The notes under the pieces are model-generated. The model saw only the letters and a program-made list of their open reading frames with translations. It had not been told where the DNA came from and made no database searches. A stretch of 64,000 nucleotides of DNA from Panaeolus papilionaceus (taxonomy: Eukaryota > Basidiomycota > Agaricomycetes > Agaricales): the NCBI GenBank assembly GCA_015501605.1, contig JADNRZ010000001.1, positions 1,488,001 to 1,552,000 on the forward strand, given 5' to 3'. Position numbers and translations under genes: made by a program. Shown here in pieces: positions 12,542 to 25,100 of this stretch. Within the stretch, counting starts at the first letter, position 1. Each line of letters starts with the position of its first letter.

Positions 12542-14797
12542 ATGTCTGACGTGAATATTTTCAATCTATTTTATATCCAATTTATTTTACTAATCTACTA
12601 CCTATCAAACAGGCTAACACTCTCAAAGATCAAGGAAACAAGGCTTTTGCAGTCAAAGAATACGACAAGGCAATCGATTTGTTTTCGAAAGCTATTGAAT
12701 TGGATCCTAAGAACCACGTTTTATGGTCAAATCGGAGTGCAGCAAAGACCGGCAAAAAGGATTGGGACGGTGCTCTGACCGACGCCGATGAGGTTTGCCC
12801 CTTTTTTTCCTTATCTAGTGCCTTGAGACGCTGACTTGCTTTTAGTGTATTAAAGTCAATCCCTCTTGGGCGAAAGGTTATTCGCGTAAAGGTGCCGCTC
12901 TTCACGGAGCCAGACGTTTCGACGATGCCATTGCTGCCTACGAACAGGGGATTAAGCTTGAAGACAGCCCCGCTTTAAGAAAAGGTTTGCAGGAAGTTAA
13001 GGACGCGAAAGGTTTGTCCCGCCACCCTTCCAATAATTCCTTTCTTAAACCAATTTTAGCTTCTGCTTCTGCTGGTGGTGATGAAGGACTGGGAATGGGC
13101 AAGCTGTTTGCTGATCCCAATCTCTTTGGCAAGCTAGCAGCCAATCCTCGTACACAGAAACATCTTGCCGATCCTTCATTCGTCCAAAAAGTAACTCACC
13201 ATCATATTTCGCCTTGATATATTACTGATCAAATTATTAGCTCCAACTCATTCAACAGAATCCACGAATGGCTGAATCGTGGGTGCTTCGCTTTGCTTCT
13301 TCGGTTTTAAAAGCTCATCGCGAACCTTTACTTCTGATAGGGCGCTGCAGGATCCCCGTATGATTGACGTCCTTGGGGCTCTCATGGGCATCGATATCCA
13401 GGCTTCGACACGACCAGAGGGATCCGACGAAGTTCCGGAAGGAATCAGTACCGAGCCACCCACATCATCCTCTTCTAAACCACAGCAATCAACATCTAAG
13501 CCCCCTCAAGCCCCGCCTGCAGCTGCTGCAGAACCAGAAGAAGATGCTATGGAGGTGGACGAGGAAGAGGCAAAAGCAAAGAAAGATGCCGAAGCTGCAA
13601 AGACCGCTGGTGCTGCAGCGTACAAGAAGCGTGACTTCGATGAGGCCATCAAGCACTTCCAGTCCGCTTGGGACCTGTGGCCCAAAGATATCACTTTTCT
13701 GACAAATTTAGGAGGTATGTTTAGTCGTGCGTATCTGTTCTTCGTCATTTTAATGACATTTTACCCGTTCCAGCTGCATACTTCGAAAAGGGTGACTATG
13801 ATAAGGCCATCGAGGTTTGTGAAAACGCCGTGGAGGAGGGTCGTGGGGTATGTTGTTTTGAAGTGATGATACTGAGTCGAAATCTTACTCTTTGGCGCTT
13901 ACAGATACGCGCCGACTTCAAGCTCATCGCGAAAGCATTTGGTCGCGTTGGCAGCGCTTATCAAAAGAAAAACGACCTTCGATCCGCTATCAAGTACTAC
14001 CAAAAATCCCTTTCAGAACATCGCACACCAGATATTTTAAACAAACTCCGCGACGTCGAAAAGCAACAAGCCGAGGAGGAGCGCAAAGCGTACATTGATC
14101 CCGAGAAGAGTGCTGCCGCACGTGAAGAAGGTAATGCCAAGTTCAAGGCTGGTGACTTCGCCGGAGCAGTCAAAGATTATAGCGAGAGTATCAAGAGAGA
14201 TCCATCAGATGCTAGAGGATACAACAATCGCGCCGCAGCCTACATGAAACTCGTTGCTTTCCCCGAGGCTCTCAAGGACGTCAATGAAGCGATCAAGGTC
14301 GATTCCAAGTTCGGTACGTAGCCTCATCACCAGAAAGCTAGCCAAAGTCTCAATTATCTATACTACCCTTCAGTTAAGGCCTATATTCGCAAAGCAAACG
14401 TCCTTCATGGCATGCGCGAATATACTAAGGCTCTGGAGGCAGTACAGGAGGCCACTGCCCACGACGTCGATCATCAGCACACAAAAGAAATTCAGCAGAC
14501 AGAGGTTAAGATTCAAATGGCGCTTTACAGCCAGCGCGGCGAGGAATCACAGGAGGAGACATTGGCCCGGGCAATGCGTGATCCTGAGGTTGCGGTAAGC
14601 CGTCTTGCATCACTGCCCGCACATGAACTTGGTATCTGATACAACTCATGTAGGGAATTATGAACGACCCCGTCATGCAACAAATTTTGCAACAAGCCCA
14701 GTCCGACCCACAAGCCCTCCAAGATCACATGAAAAATCCAGTCGTCCGCCAAAAGATCCAGAAATTGATCAATGCGGGAATCATCAGGACCAGGTAA
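12542..14797 (+). CDS. STI1: STI1/HOP, Hsp70-Hsp90 co-chaperone
   Basis: Cytosolic adaptor that docks Hsp70 and Hsp90 through TPR domains and helps transfer client proteins. The first exon is only ATGTCTGAC (MSD); after an intron to about 12611 the protein continues [20 protein letters not shown], a classic TPR1 start. TPR1 is followed by a DP domain ([18 protein letters not shown]), a Pro/Ala-rich linker with [16 protein letters not shown]2A ([12 protein letters not shown]), TPR2B ([20 protein letters not shown]) and a terminal DP domain ([17 protein letters not shown]) ending ...INAGIIRTR. Domain order and length match the family. Several introns of about 50-65 bases interrupt it. The gene converges on the AP-3 gene with only about 165 bases between stops. 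Confidence 0.93.
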
Positions 14798-14961
14798 TCG
14801 TGCCATGATAGGGATAGCTAAAACATCTACTTCACTTGTGATTAAATCGGCATTTCTTCGTTTCGTATGCAATTCTTGTAAATTAGCCAATAGTTCTACT
14901 AGTCATTACACACTGGACTACCATACCTCATCCACATTTGCATTTCCTGGATCAAACAACT

Positions 14962-16864
14962 CTACCACCTCCACTCCACTCGTCCGATCGAACGACCTCG
15001 TACGCCTTTGTATGGTTTGTATTCTTCTTTGGTGACCTTGAGTTGCTCAACTTTCAATGAAGAAAAAGTGTGTGATTGTATCTCAAATCTGACTTGTAGG
15101 GCGTGGGAGGGGCGAGGTGCAATTGTTCTACGTGATTTGGTCAGTAAAAAATTAAACAACTCGATATCTCTTGCGCACGGTGTGGTAAAGGAGCCCCTAA
15201 GGCTCCAAGTGCTGGAAGGAGGAACCGCAGATATTTCCCATTTCAAAACCTAACAGTGTAATTCAACAACACTTCATTGACGTTCCAAAGGAGGATCCTA
15301 CCTTCTTCTTTGAGTCAAATGCCCATGAGGCCCCTACGTTTCCACCACCAGACAGATCCATGCCTCCACCGCCTCGGCCGAGACCTCCCATACCTCGAGC
15401 CGCGACACACTTTATTCCAGATGCTCCATGCCCAAGATTAAGTTCAACCACCACATTTTCCAGCGGCCGTGTGGTCAGACGAGAGGTGAAGTTGATGTCA
15501 AACGATGCTGGAAAATACTTTTAGAATAAAAATCTATACAGGGGAACAGGCATGGCTTACCGTTGAAGTCTTGGAGATCGAAGGATGATTTAATGACAAA
15601 AGGAAGCGGCACGATGTCCCGGCCAATCATGGCAGCTGTAGATGTTTCGCCAGAACGTTGGGCGGCGGGCGAAGCCGTATTTGGAGTATATCGATACTCT
15701 GCCAGGATAAATTTACCATCTGGTGGCACGAAGGATAGTGTCTTGTCTCGAAGCCATCGCTGCAGTCTAGGTTCCTCAAATATTAACTAAAAACTCGCGG
15801 ATTTGACGATGAGTTCGCACAAGACACATGGGTGCAATGCACAATCCGAGAGAACATTGGCATTGTTGAAAGACAGTAGGCATGTTGGTGTACCTGGATC
15901 GCCCGATTAAAGTGGTATGGGTGTGTTAAGGTATCTACATACCAGATAGCTTTGCGTTGGATTCGATCTTGCCAAAGACCTGGCTAACAAGTGGTACGCC
16001 GTGCCTATCATGGGTTGGTATCAGTGTGTGATTTGAATTTTAGAGCCATCTTGAGAACGAACCTGTTTACTATAGCCTGAAGCTCTTCAACAATGTCAAA
16101 ATAAATTTCGTTGTGGGTATATCTAAGCCCTGCCTTTCGCCAGGGTATGGTGGAAGAGAATGGTCCACCAGCGGCACCCAGACCTGCACCAGAGTTAATC
16201 GTTGCAGTAAGGTTGGCCCCTGCAACGTTCAGAAGTTTGGTGAGGAGGGAAGGTGGAAGGACTATATCACGCAACGCGTTGGATGACGTTGTCAGCGGAT
16301 GACCTCCTGAGTCCAAAGTTTCTTCCAATAGCTGGTGAGGTTCTCAGTCATTCGTTCATCATGACAAACTAGTGTAACTGCACAGACCTGATATACGACA
16401 TCGAAATTTTCCTTCAAAGTCGCAGCTGAGAGATTTCCAAAATACTCCTTCAGAATCTCAACAAATGTTTGCAGGAATACCAGGGCAATTGCAGGATCGA
16501 CTTCGGTCCGAATGTTAGCAACATCCCACAAGATACATCGAATATTTACCGTTCCCACTGATTGGTGCAAGTACATGCATGTCTGCGCAGGCAACATGAC
16601 AACAGGCGCTCGGCGAATCGGAAATACTGTAGGCTGGTACATGGATCACAGGATCGACATCTGTAGGCCGGGCAGCCTTTGATACTGCATTGTTAAATGC
16701 ATCTATATGCAACAAAGCATGACTCGGAGAAGTCGAGCGAAACCCTGACTGCATAATAGCTCGACTTTTAGGAAACTATCAGCTTTACTAAGACAGAGTC
16801 TAGGACCTAAACCTAGATGCACTCACCCAGCGTTGTCCAGAAGTATCAAACCGTCTATTCCCAT
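14962..16864 (-). CDS. APM3: AP-3 adaptor complex mu subunit
   Basis: Medium subunit of the AP-3 clathrin-type adaptor that sorts cargo from Golgi/endosome to the vacuole. Exon 1 (16864-16827) reads MGIDGLILLDNAG, a longin-fold start; exon 2 begins at 16764 and continues RAIMQSGFRSTSPSHAL. The longin region includes TFVEILKEYFGNLSAATLKE. The linker to the mu homology domain carries the family signature PWRKAGLRYTHNEIYFDIVE, and the cargo-binding half shows PPDGKFILAEYRY. The C-terminus KEEYKPYKGVR...GRVEWRW matches the usual mu3 ending (EKYKPFKGVK...), so the stop at 14962 is accepted. About seven introns. The AP-3 rather than AP-1/AP-2 assignment rests on these motifs. Confidence 0.85.
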
Positions 16865-17244
16865 TTTAACCAGAATCAAGGGGTAATGTGTTGGTATTTA
16901 AATTGATTTGTTAAAAATGTAAGATTCGGATGTTGAATCTTTATTAAATCGTGAGTGTCAACAAGTTGTAGTAAGTGCTAAAGAAGTTGAAAGAACGCTG
17001 CTTTACAGCCACGATAACCTCCGGCCCGCCATGCCGCAACTCATCAACCTGTCTCCTGAGATTCATTGGCAGTTTGGACAAAAGCCACCATCTTGAACTG
17101 TCAACATACACCATCCTTCATTTATATATAAAATAAAACCTGTTTAAAACTCCGAAATTACATCTTCGCTACTTCTAGGGATATTCACCAACGATCTCTC
17201 CTGCATTAAAGAGTGGATTGAAGGCTAGGCGCTGGGATATTCGA
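16865..17244. other. Divergent promoter region
   Basis: 380 bases between the start of the AP-3 mu gene (minus) and the next plus-strand gene. A TATATATAAAATAAAA stretch lies at about 17122-17137, upstream of the plus-strand gene. No open frame of note. Confidence 0.45.
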
Positions 17245-19153
17245 ATGTCGCCTTCTTACTTTCAAGTTGGGGGTTTTAATCCCGATGTAACATGGACCCA
17301 AAGGTTCAACGAATACTACTTGCGTAGGTGCATGCATCTTTCTTACCGCTAAATTTCAGGACCTTTGGCCAAGAATCTCAAAATCTGGCCGCCTTTCTTG
17401 GAGAGGATGGATCTCCCCTACGCGCCCCAACTAATCACAATCACAGCTCACATACCTCCACTGAGAAGGCTGGTGCCGATACAGAAATTGAACTTATCCT
17501 TGGTGAGCCCTTTTATAGCGCATTGTGTTACTAAGAGAGTCCAGTTCGAACCCTGATCTATCTGAACGTCATCTACCACACCCAGGGATTACCAAAGCAG
17601 GGACATCACATTTATTGTTGTCAGAGGCCCAGATGGGTATTCTTAAACGCCGTAGACGGCCCAGTTGGCTGAACAGCACTAGATCGCTACCCAAAAGTGG
17701 ATCCTTTGAATCCCTTTCGCCCATCCGATTTCGAAATGTCGAAGATTTAACAAGGAAACTTGATCAGCTAAAGCCAAAGAAATCTAAGCAAAGAGATAGG
17801 GACACGAGCACAGCAAACCTTGCCTATGATCGAAATACGGAGCTACTTGCAAGAGGTGCATACGAACATGGAAGGTTTGTCCCTGTGAACTGACTCTTCC
17901 TAATTGAGGACTAAGACCCAGTTTCGTTACTCCTCGTCAGGGTCGTCTACCATCTCTTGAACGGAATGCTGTACCACAGCCCGGAAACGTATGGGTTAGA
18001 AGACTTATCATGGTCACACAATGTGCAAGTTTGTTCCTTTGTCTACAATACATGGGGTGCCGATGACAGAATTCCTGCGGACCGTCGACGTAATCCAATC
18101 GTTTTGGACTATGGATACTCTTCTGCGCGTTTACCGACTTTTGGGCTGGAAAGGTCATCAATCATCCACATGAAAGATTACAAAAAATGCATTCTTGGCC
18201 AGTCAAGATTTTCAAAACGCGAACTTGTGAGTTTTTGAGTCCAATGCGCTCCTTCTAATGTCTCTCCGGGATACAAAGGTATTGATCACACTTGTTCAGG
18301 AATTTTCATATGGTGAAACGCTGGTTTTGGAGGAGGATGAAATTAAGCGCCGTCTGCGCTCTCGATTTAACGACGAAGTAGACCCGACTGCCCCGATGAT
18401 CTTACTTGTTTTCAAGGCTGAGGAGACGATCGCATGCCTCAACTATAATGAGGTTGATACGTCTGAATGGCGCTATGGTATTCGAGACCTGATTATGGGA
18501 GAAAATAGGGGCCGACGAATAGATATGGGACAATCAACCCCGAAAATTAAACGCCGATCGGCATCACCCGATCCTCGTCAGCAACCATCCACGAGCTCTC
18601 ACTCCCAGACACACGCTCGTCATACATATCGCTCTTCTAGAGACTATGGGGAGACCCGGCCCAAAAAATCTGATTCTCGTCAGAAATATGCGCCTGTTTA
18701 TGTCGTTGATATTCATGATTTATATAGGCAGTTGACAAACTGTCCCGAAGCGCTTGGCACAGTAGGTATTGCCCGTCGATTTTTACGTCCCTCACCACCA
18801 GAGGGCTGGTGTGCAGGAAACGAAGCATGGTGAGATGATTCGCATTCCGCACCTTGTGGGGTTTGGCTAACAAAAGTGGTCTCACTAGCCTTCTTATCGA
18901 CATATGGCGTAAAATGATCACCGGGATGGCTATTGACGAACAACGAGAATTCGAGCTTCAAAACGACAACCGATCAACAAGCTCTCCCGTGAAGCAAGAA
19001 GATCTGCCAGAGAACACGTATTCTGACGACGACGACGAAGAGCGAGACCCCAATGAAGTTGCGGACGCCATTCCTCCCGCTAACGCTGCCAATCTATCGA
19101 GACAACCTGAAGATGATTCTGACGAGGGTGATTCGGATGATGTATCTGATTAA
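17245..19153 (+). CDS. Unrecognised protein with charged, acidic C-terminus
   Basis: Start ATG 17245 (MSPSYFQVGGFNPDVTW); at least five exons can be joined in frame by GT-AG introns (for example 17327-17358, and about 18228-18280 joining KREL|VLITLV). The centre contains NPIVLDYGYSSARLPTFGLE followed by VLITLVQEFSYGETLVLEED, alternating hydrophobic strands and acidic residues. That is vaguely like an RNase H/DEDD-type fold such as the Gfd2/YDR514C proteins, but I could not identify a convincing catalytic set. A Ser/Arg-rich linker (KRRSASPDPRQQPSTSS) follows, then YVVDIHDLYRQLTNCPEALG, then a highly acidic tail with a short run of Asp. Estimated length is about 480 residues. Real gene by exon structure; function unknown. 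Confidence 0.65.
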
Positions 19154-19243
19154 TGCAGATTCGAGGATATGAAATTGGAAGTAGCGGATATAATTACATT
19201 GCTTTGAACTGAAGCCAGTACATATGAGGATTTAACGTTTCAA

Positions 19244-20611
19244 TCAAGGAGACGCCCAGGACCAGTCCAGGTAACCTCCCTGCTTAAAAACGCGAATTGC
19301 GCGGTCTTCGCCTTCTTGTCTGAGAGTATGTTCTGGTGCATTTGTGACCTCTCTCCAAACTCTGACTGCCTCGTGAACTTCGCGAGGGTTGCTAAACCCA
19401 ATCACCAGAGGCAGGCGTGTTGGTAAAGCATTGAGGAGACGCATCGAATATCCAACAGCAAGATCAGGAAAATCTGCATCCCAAGTGGCACGAGCTGCCT
19501 CCACCAATTCCTTCAACTCCGCTGGGGCGGGGTGCCACGCAGGTGGGGTTGGCGTCAACAGCCCCATGCTCAAAGGTGATGCGGCCATCAACTGTTTAAT
19601 TTGGGCACGTTCGTAGAAATGAGGGATGAACTTCAGGAATGTGGTGTTTTGCAGACAGATGTGCGAATACGACAGGAGTATGTCCAAGGGTTCATAAGGT
19701 GGATTGTGCTTGATGAGCAGTGCAAGACGAAGTAACGTAGGTAAAGGGAACCCTGGTCAGTTGTGTCAATTGTTGTGTCATGGTACAATACAATTTGAGT
19801 TCACCTGTGATACCAATATTTTTGATGAGGCCCTCGGCCTTTAATTTCTGAAGCTCATGAAATGCGTCCAAAATCTTTTGGTCTCCTTCGCCATAAATTT
19901 TACCTTCATCACCAGGTGCAAGTCCGTAAGCAGCGGCGTCCTCCTGTAATGCTGTCGAGTGGTCGCCTGTCGTTTTCGGACAGCGTGGGGTGGCAACAAA
20001 CTCTGCATCATGCAAATAAACTGTATCCAGATAATCCGTCTGCAACCTTTCGAGGCTGCGCTTGACGCTATTGCCGATAGTATCCGGGCTGTAGTCGAAA
20101 TTCAAGGGCCCATACCTCCCACACTTGGTCATCTAGGTGCTGGAGATGAATTATTATGCGTTGCAAATCAATAAATGATGCAAACCAATTGGTATGAAGA
20201 TCGGGGAAATTCGTCTTTCAATGCGCGTAATGCGTTTCCCAGAACGATTTCAGATGGACCATAATACGTAGAGGTATCAAATGCACGAATTCCATATCTT
20301 TAGGCGCATTAGCAAGCTATAAGTAATTACGCGGACAAATGCATACCGTAATGCCAGACGAACAGTGCGGATGGGTAGATCACTTGAAAGGTGATTGTCC
20401 GAGTTGTACAGATTGGAAAACGCCCCAGCACCGTATACGATGGCAGGAAGATTTAACTCCCCAAAGGTAGTCTAACAAATTGAAGGGATCGTGGCATGAG
20501 GGTGTGGTGCAGTGTTGATAAGATAACACTCACAAGAGGGGTTCCCTCCACAGGATAATCTTCTGCCTCATCTTTTGGAAGGATCTCGGGCAAGGTCAGT
20601 TTGGAAGCCAT
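19244..20611 (-). CDS. Aldo/keto reductase, D-arabinose 1-dehydrogenase-like
   Basis: NAD(P)-dependent oxidoreductase of the aldo/keto reductase superfamily. The start MASKLTLPEILPKDEAEDYP at 20611 leads into PAIVYGAGAFSNLYN and RYGIRAFDTSTYYGPSE, which holds the catalytic Asp and Tyr of the TIM barrel. Later segments are ERLQTDYLDTVYLHDAEF (the usual catalytic His strand), GLIKNIGITG, and near the end VIGFSNPREVHEAVRVW. This arrangement resembles yeast Ara2 (D-arabinose dehydrogenase), which acts in erythroascorbate synthesis. About five short introns. Family certain; the exact sugar substrate is inferred from overall resemblance only. Confidence 0.82.
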
Positions 20612-20947
20612 CGTGCTAGATATAGTAGAAAGGCAAGAAGATGGAAATTCTCAGTAGTTGGTTTCACCTGTGGGAGAAGTACTGTTTGTATTGCGCAATC
20701 GGCCATCCTTCCGGGCCATCGGGATGAGCGGAAACGAACCCCAGGATGTGAAAGTCACGGGTGTGTCACGCGGACTCAGTGCTCAAGCTTGAGGTCGATC
20801 CGCGTCTAAATTGGGCACTTGAATTGCAAGTAAATTGTCTAAAATTGCGTGTTTAAAAAGTCGAGGAAAAGAAAAGGACGGCAGAGTGTTTGATTTCGTG
20901 GATACAGAAAATCATACTCGAGAAAGCTAAGAGGAACGCCAACTTTC
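20612..20947. other. Spacer between two minus-strand genes
   Basis: 336 bases between the reductase start and the stop of the upstream B12D/NDUFA4-like gene. It should hold the reductase promoter and the other gene's 3' untranslated region. No open frame of note. Confidence 0.45.
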
Positions 20948-21425
20948 TACAATTTGTCCCTTGACCAGCTGCAGAAAGGTCCATTAGCATATTGCCGGCC
21001 GAAAGCCCAGATTCACCGCACCTCTTCTCAAACTTCTGGTTGACGGACATGAGCTTGGTGTTCTCATCGGGCTTGACGGTGTTCCATGGGGTGGGGTTGG
21101 CCTTGGTCCAGACAACTAGGGGACGTTGATGTGTTAAAATTGGTTTGGATTCAAGGTTCACAGTTAGACGTACCATTAGGTCCAGTAGCCAGGCGTCCAA
21201 GATACCATGTGGCGCCGACCATTACTCCCCCAATAATGACATAGCTAATGAAACGACGGATTTAACATGAATCAACTTTAGGAAGCCTCTATCTCTCTTA
21301 CATGGGGACGGCCTGAGGAATAATCACAATGTTCAGATTGGTTTTTTGACCTTGAAAAGATTACATACCTCAACGGCGAACCAGTTCTTCAAGAAAGTCT
21401 TACGGAGGGGAGCTTGACCAACCAT
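20948..21425 (-). CDS. B12D/NDUFA4 (MLRQ)-family mitochondrial membrane protein
   Basis: Small inner-membrane protein of the family that includes NDUFA4, a subunit associated with respiratory complexes (first assigned to complex I, later to cytochrome oxidase). Assembled exons read MVGQAPLRKTFLKNWFAVE, then a tiny exon (21302-21312) giving AVP, then YVIIGGVMVGATWYLGRLA (single membrane segment), then VVWTKANPTPWNTVKPDEN and KLMSVNQKFEKS. The W.K.NP.PWN..KP.....S...K pattern is the family signature. A final intron inside the last Arg/Ser codon leads to SWSRDKL and the stop at 20948; reading through instead would add a 36-residue unrelated tail. About 85 residues, usual for the family. Confidence 0.82.
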
Positions 21426-22160
21426 GATTGAGTATTGCAGGTGCAGAGTATGTTTCAAAACTCAACTCAATGGCGGGGTTGCCAACAAAAGTCTGATTTC
21501 CCACGACTCCAGCGGGTTAATCCGGAGCCGCCAACGATGTCCTGACCTCTTCATAGCGCCGACTTGCACCTGAATCCTCACTTAATACCACAAATTATCT
21601 CACATGTTCACGCCGTAGGAAAACAATAGTGATATACATACGATTGTATATTTGAATCAATAAACATCGACTGCAAAAAGTGCGAGGGGGTGGTACGGAT
21701 TGAGGACAACAAATTCGCCACAACTAATATTACAGCCTGAGTCGAACTTCCAATCCTCGACGTCAAGTCATGAATTGCGAAAGCGAAGAACGAAAACAGT
21801 ATAAAAGGCATGAAAAAGCGTTACAGTAGGCGAGAATGTGTCCGTTGGGATATATAAAACAGGAATGCGTAACGACAGAGGCGAATAAAAAAAAAAATTA
21901 ACGCAAATCAATGCAATCAAGAGCGAACGGAAATCGAGAGGGGAATAATAAAAATAATGGTAACGAAGAGAAATGACATAGGGCATAGGATGAGTTTATG
22001 CATGCGGATTGATGAGAGTTGGATGAAGATGGATGCCATAATGCGAGTTGTACAGAACAAGTCCGAAAACAGAACCAAAAAAAGCAAGAAATAGTGCCCT
22101 AGCATCTAATGTCATCAAATGAGCACATGCGAAACAACAACTGGACACGATAGACCAACC
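21426..22160. other. Intergenic region without a gene
   Basis: About 735 bases between the 5' end of the NDUFA4-like gene and the 3' end of the next minus-strand gene. The right half is A-rich (for example 21888-21900 and 21935-21960) and probably belongs to the neighbour's 3' untranslated region. The left part should carry the NDUFA4-like promoter. Short frames only. Confidence 0.45.
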
Positions 22161-25100
22161 TCAGATAACGACAACCTTCTGCTCACAGTTGCAGCATTGG
22201 AGATGAGCACTGTGAGCCAAAGCATTCTTCCCTTCGATGTCCAACCTAGCCTTCAGTTTGCGCAATTGTTGATCTCGAGGTACAAATGCATCTCTCTTCA
22301 CGACTGCGGCAGGGAGGTCAACCGGGGCAGAGGCTGGGGTCGGACGAGCAGACCATGGACTGATGAAGCTCGTCAATGTCTGGAAAGATAACCGTGAGGA
22401 GGCTGCGGGGGGCAATGCTGACGATGTTCGCGCTGAGGCTTGAGACATAGCGGGCGAAATTATTTGCGACGTCGAGTGGGAATTTTGGCTTGGCCCATTG
22501 GACTTGGTGTGAAGCTGGCCGGCAGGGGTATTGACGACTGGCGTTGCGGTGTGGCCAAATGTGGCATCGTTGTTTGAGAATCTGGATAAAGAGGGCAGGT
22601 TCATTGAGGAGCTCTCAACCGGAACTGGGTAGAAAAATCAGTAAAACCTACGTAATGGTGAAGTTTGGGGAATCATTGTCGAACCATTTGTCTTTTTACT
22701 TGCGGGCTGAGCAGAGGCTTTGAGTGCACTTGTCGGCAGCAATGGCACACGGGTAGGCTGGCGGATGAAGGTGGGCGGTACAGACGACAGTCTCGGCTTG
22801 GGGATAATAGGAAGAGTCCTGATGGGCGAGGGAGATGACACAGGTTGGGGAATAAATGATGGGGCAGCAATGGCACGTCGCGCAGGTGGAGTAGCGTAGG
22901 AGGGACCATCCAAAATCGACGGCTCCGTGAATAGGGAGGTGTTGTTCAATGTCTTGCAAGGAATCTGTGGTGACTCGGGTGTTGAAGACCTTGATGATGG
23001 AGAAGATGGCGGTGAGAACCTAACCACAGACGGCGACGCTGGACGGGGGATCATAGACGGCGACGTTGGACGAGGGCATACAGGTGCTATATCCGCAGAG
23101 AGAGGGCTTGGTGGGCCAACAGGGTTGTCAGGAGCAAGCTCGGGGATCGGTGGTGCAGCCTTCTCATCGAACAAGGTGCCAAAGCTGAATGGGGCATCTA
23201 CAGTCTGGTCGTCGTCTTCCTCAACATTACCAAAGTCAAGGGCTGGCAGTGTAGGTGGGGGAGAGGTTCGCTTGGTTGGGGAAACCTGGAGTTGTTCTCT
23301 CTCCTCGAGCACTGGCTCCTCTTGAGGGGGGGTGAACGTGATTGTAATACCACCCATTTGACCAAACATACTGGTCTCGTCTACATCGGTATCGCTCTCA
23401 AAGTCGTTGGAATTGCTCACAGCCGCCAATGAACCGTCGACGCAGTCGGAACCATCTTGCTCATCGTGAACAGGGAGACCAAGACCTATGGGGACGAAGA
23501 AAGCGGCATCGTCGTCTTCAGCATACTTGAAGCCTTGGGCAAACATGCCTTTGCTCTTTTCGTAGGAGTACTGCGAGGGGCTACTAGGGACGGACCCTGC
23601 GGTTTCGCTGTCATCATCCAAGCATCCAAAGAAGCGGTCTTCCTTTTCTGGGCTCTGTACTATTGGGGCACGAGGTGTTTGCGCTTTGGGGAACGTCCAT
23701 GTCCTAGGATTGGGGGCGGGCTTGGAGAAGATTCGGGGAGGTGTGGAAAAGACGTCAGAGGCTCCGATACGAGGAGGATAAGGGCCGTCCTCTTCCGATT
23801 CAAACGATGATGATGATTGGAGGCTCATGTTGGTATCCTCCTCGTCTTCATCCTCGTAACCTGCTAGGCCGTCTTCGTCAGAAAAGTTGTCCTCGTCTTC
23901 TTCCTGGACTGACTTCAGAGTGAAGCCAAATATGTGACCCTCGTCCGAAGATTCAACATCAGTTGCGGAGCTTTCCGAGTCAAGAGAGGGTAACCCCATG
24001 CCATGTTTCACAGCATATCGGCCAAAGCCAACGGGACCATCCCCAGCCCTGGGTGTGGACAAAGCATCTTCCTTCGCTTTTCTTTCGATCGCGAGATCAT
24101 CCTGCAGGCCCTTGACTTGGGCCTCAAGTTGAGCGATGTGATCTGCCATGTCGTTCTTGTCGGCCTTGAGAGCATCGTTGTCGGTTGCAAGCTGTAGCTT
24201 CTCCTCGTTGGTTGATTTGAGGAGCTCTTCAACGGAGATTAGCTTCTTTGCCAGGACATCCTTCTCGTGTTCGAGGATGCCAGTCCTAGAGCGGGCAACC
24301 CATGCCTCGCGACGTTCGTTATCCACACGCTTAGCAAGGATGCCATTTTGATTCTCCAGGTCGGCGACTCGTTGGCGCCAGCCATCCATATCCTTCATCA
24401 GCTCGTCTCGTTCCGCCTTGAGGTCAGAAATAAGTTGGAGCATCTCGTCACTGACAGGCTCACTACCGGCATCACTTCCAGCTAACACTGACGAATCCGA
24501 GACCATGGACTGTGGCCTTGAACTGCCGCTATTCGAGATGGCGTACCCACCCGACTCCCTCCGCCTTAGAACAGACAACGCTCGCTCCAACTCGCTTATC
24601 CGCGCAACCAGCGCATGATGCGACTTGAAGAGAAAATGTTGCTCACTCGTGCTGAGAGGCCTCGATTGCGTCGGGGGGTTAGGAAAAAACTCGTCGTCGC
24701 TGATTGAACTGGGGGTCATCTGCGGCCCTGTATGTACTCCCGAATATTCGGCGTTGGAATATCTCCGCCCAAAGGTTGGTGTCATTTCTGGTGTCGGCAG
24801 GCCAGCTATATTATTGATTGCGCCATTATAGGAAGACCGCTTGTAGCTAATACTACTCCTCCTACCAGACTTCTTCTCGTCTTCCGACTTGTTCGGTGGC
24901 GTAACAAGATTCTCGGTAGACAGATTGAGAATTGGGCGACGTGATACTGGTGATGGAGAAATAACAAGGGATGACCGTCTCTCTTGTTTAGTTGTCTCAG
25001 ACGAGTCGGAACCATTAGAGGTCAAGGAGAGAGGACGAAGTCCACTGCGAGGACTTGGCGTCGTAGTCGGTGTGGGTAACCCTTGGACAGCTGTGGAGAG

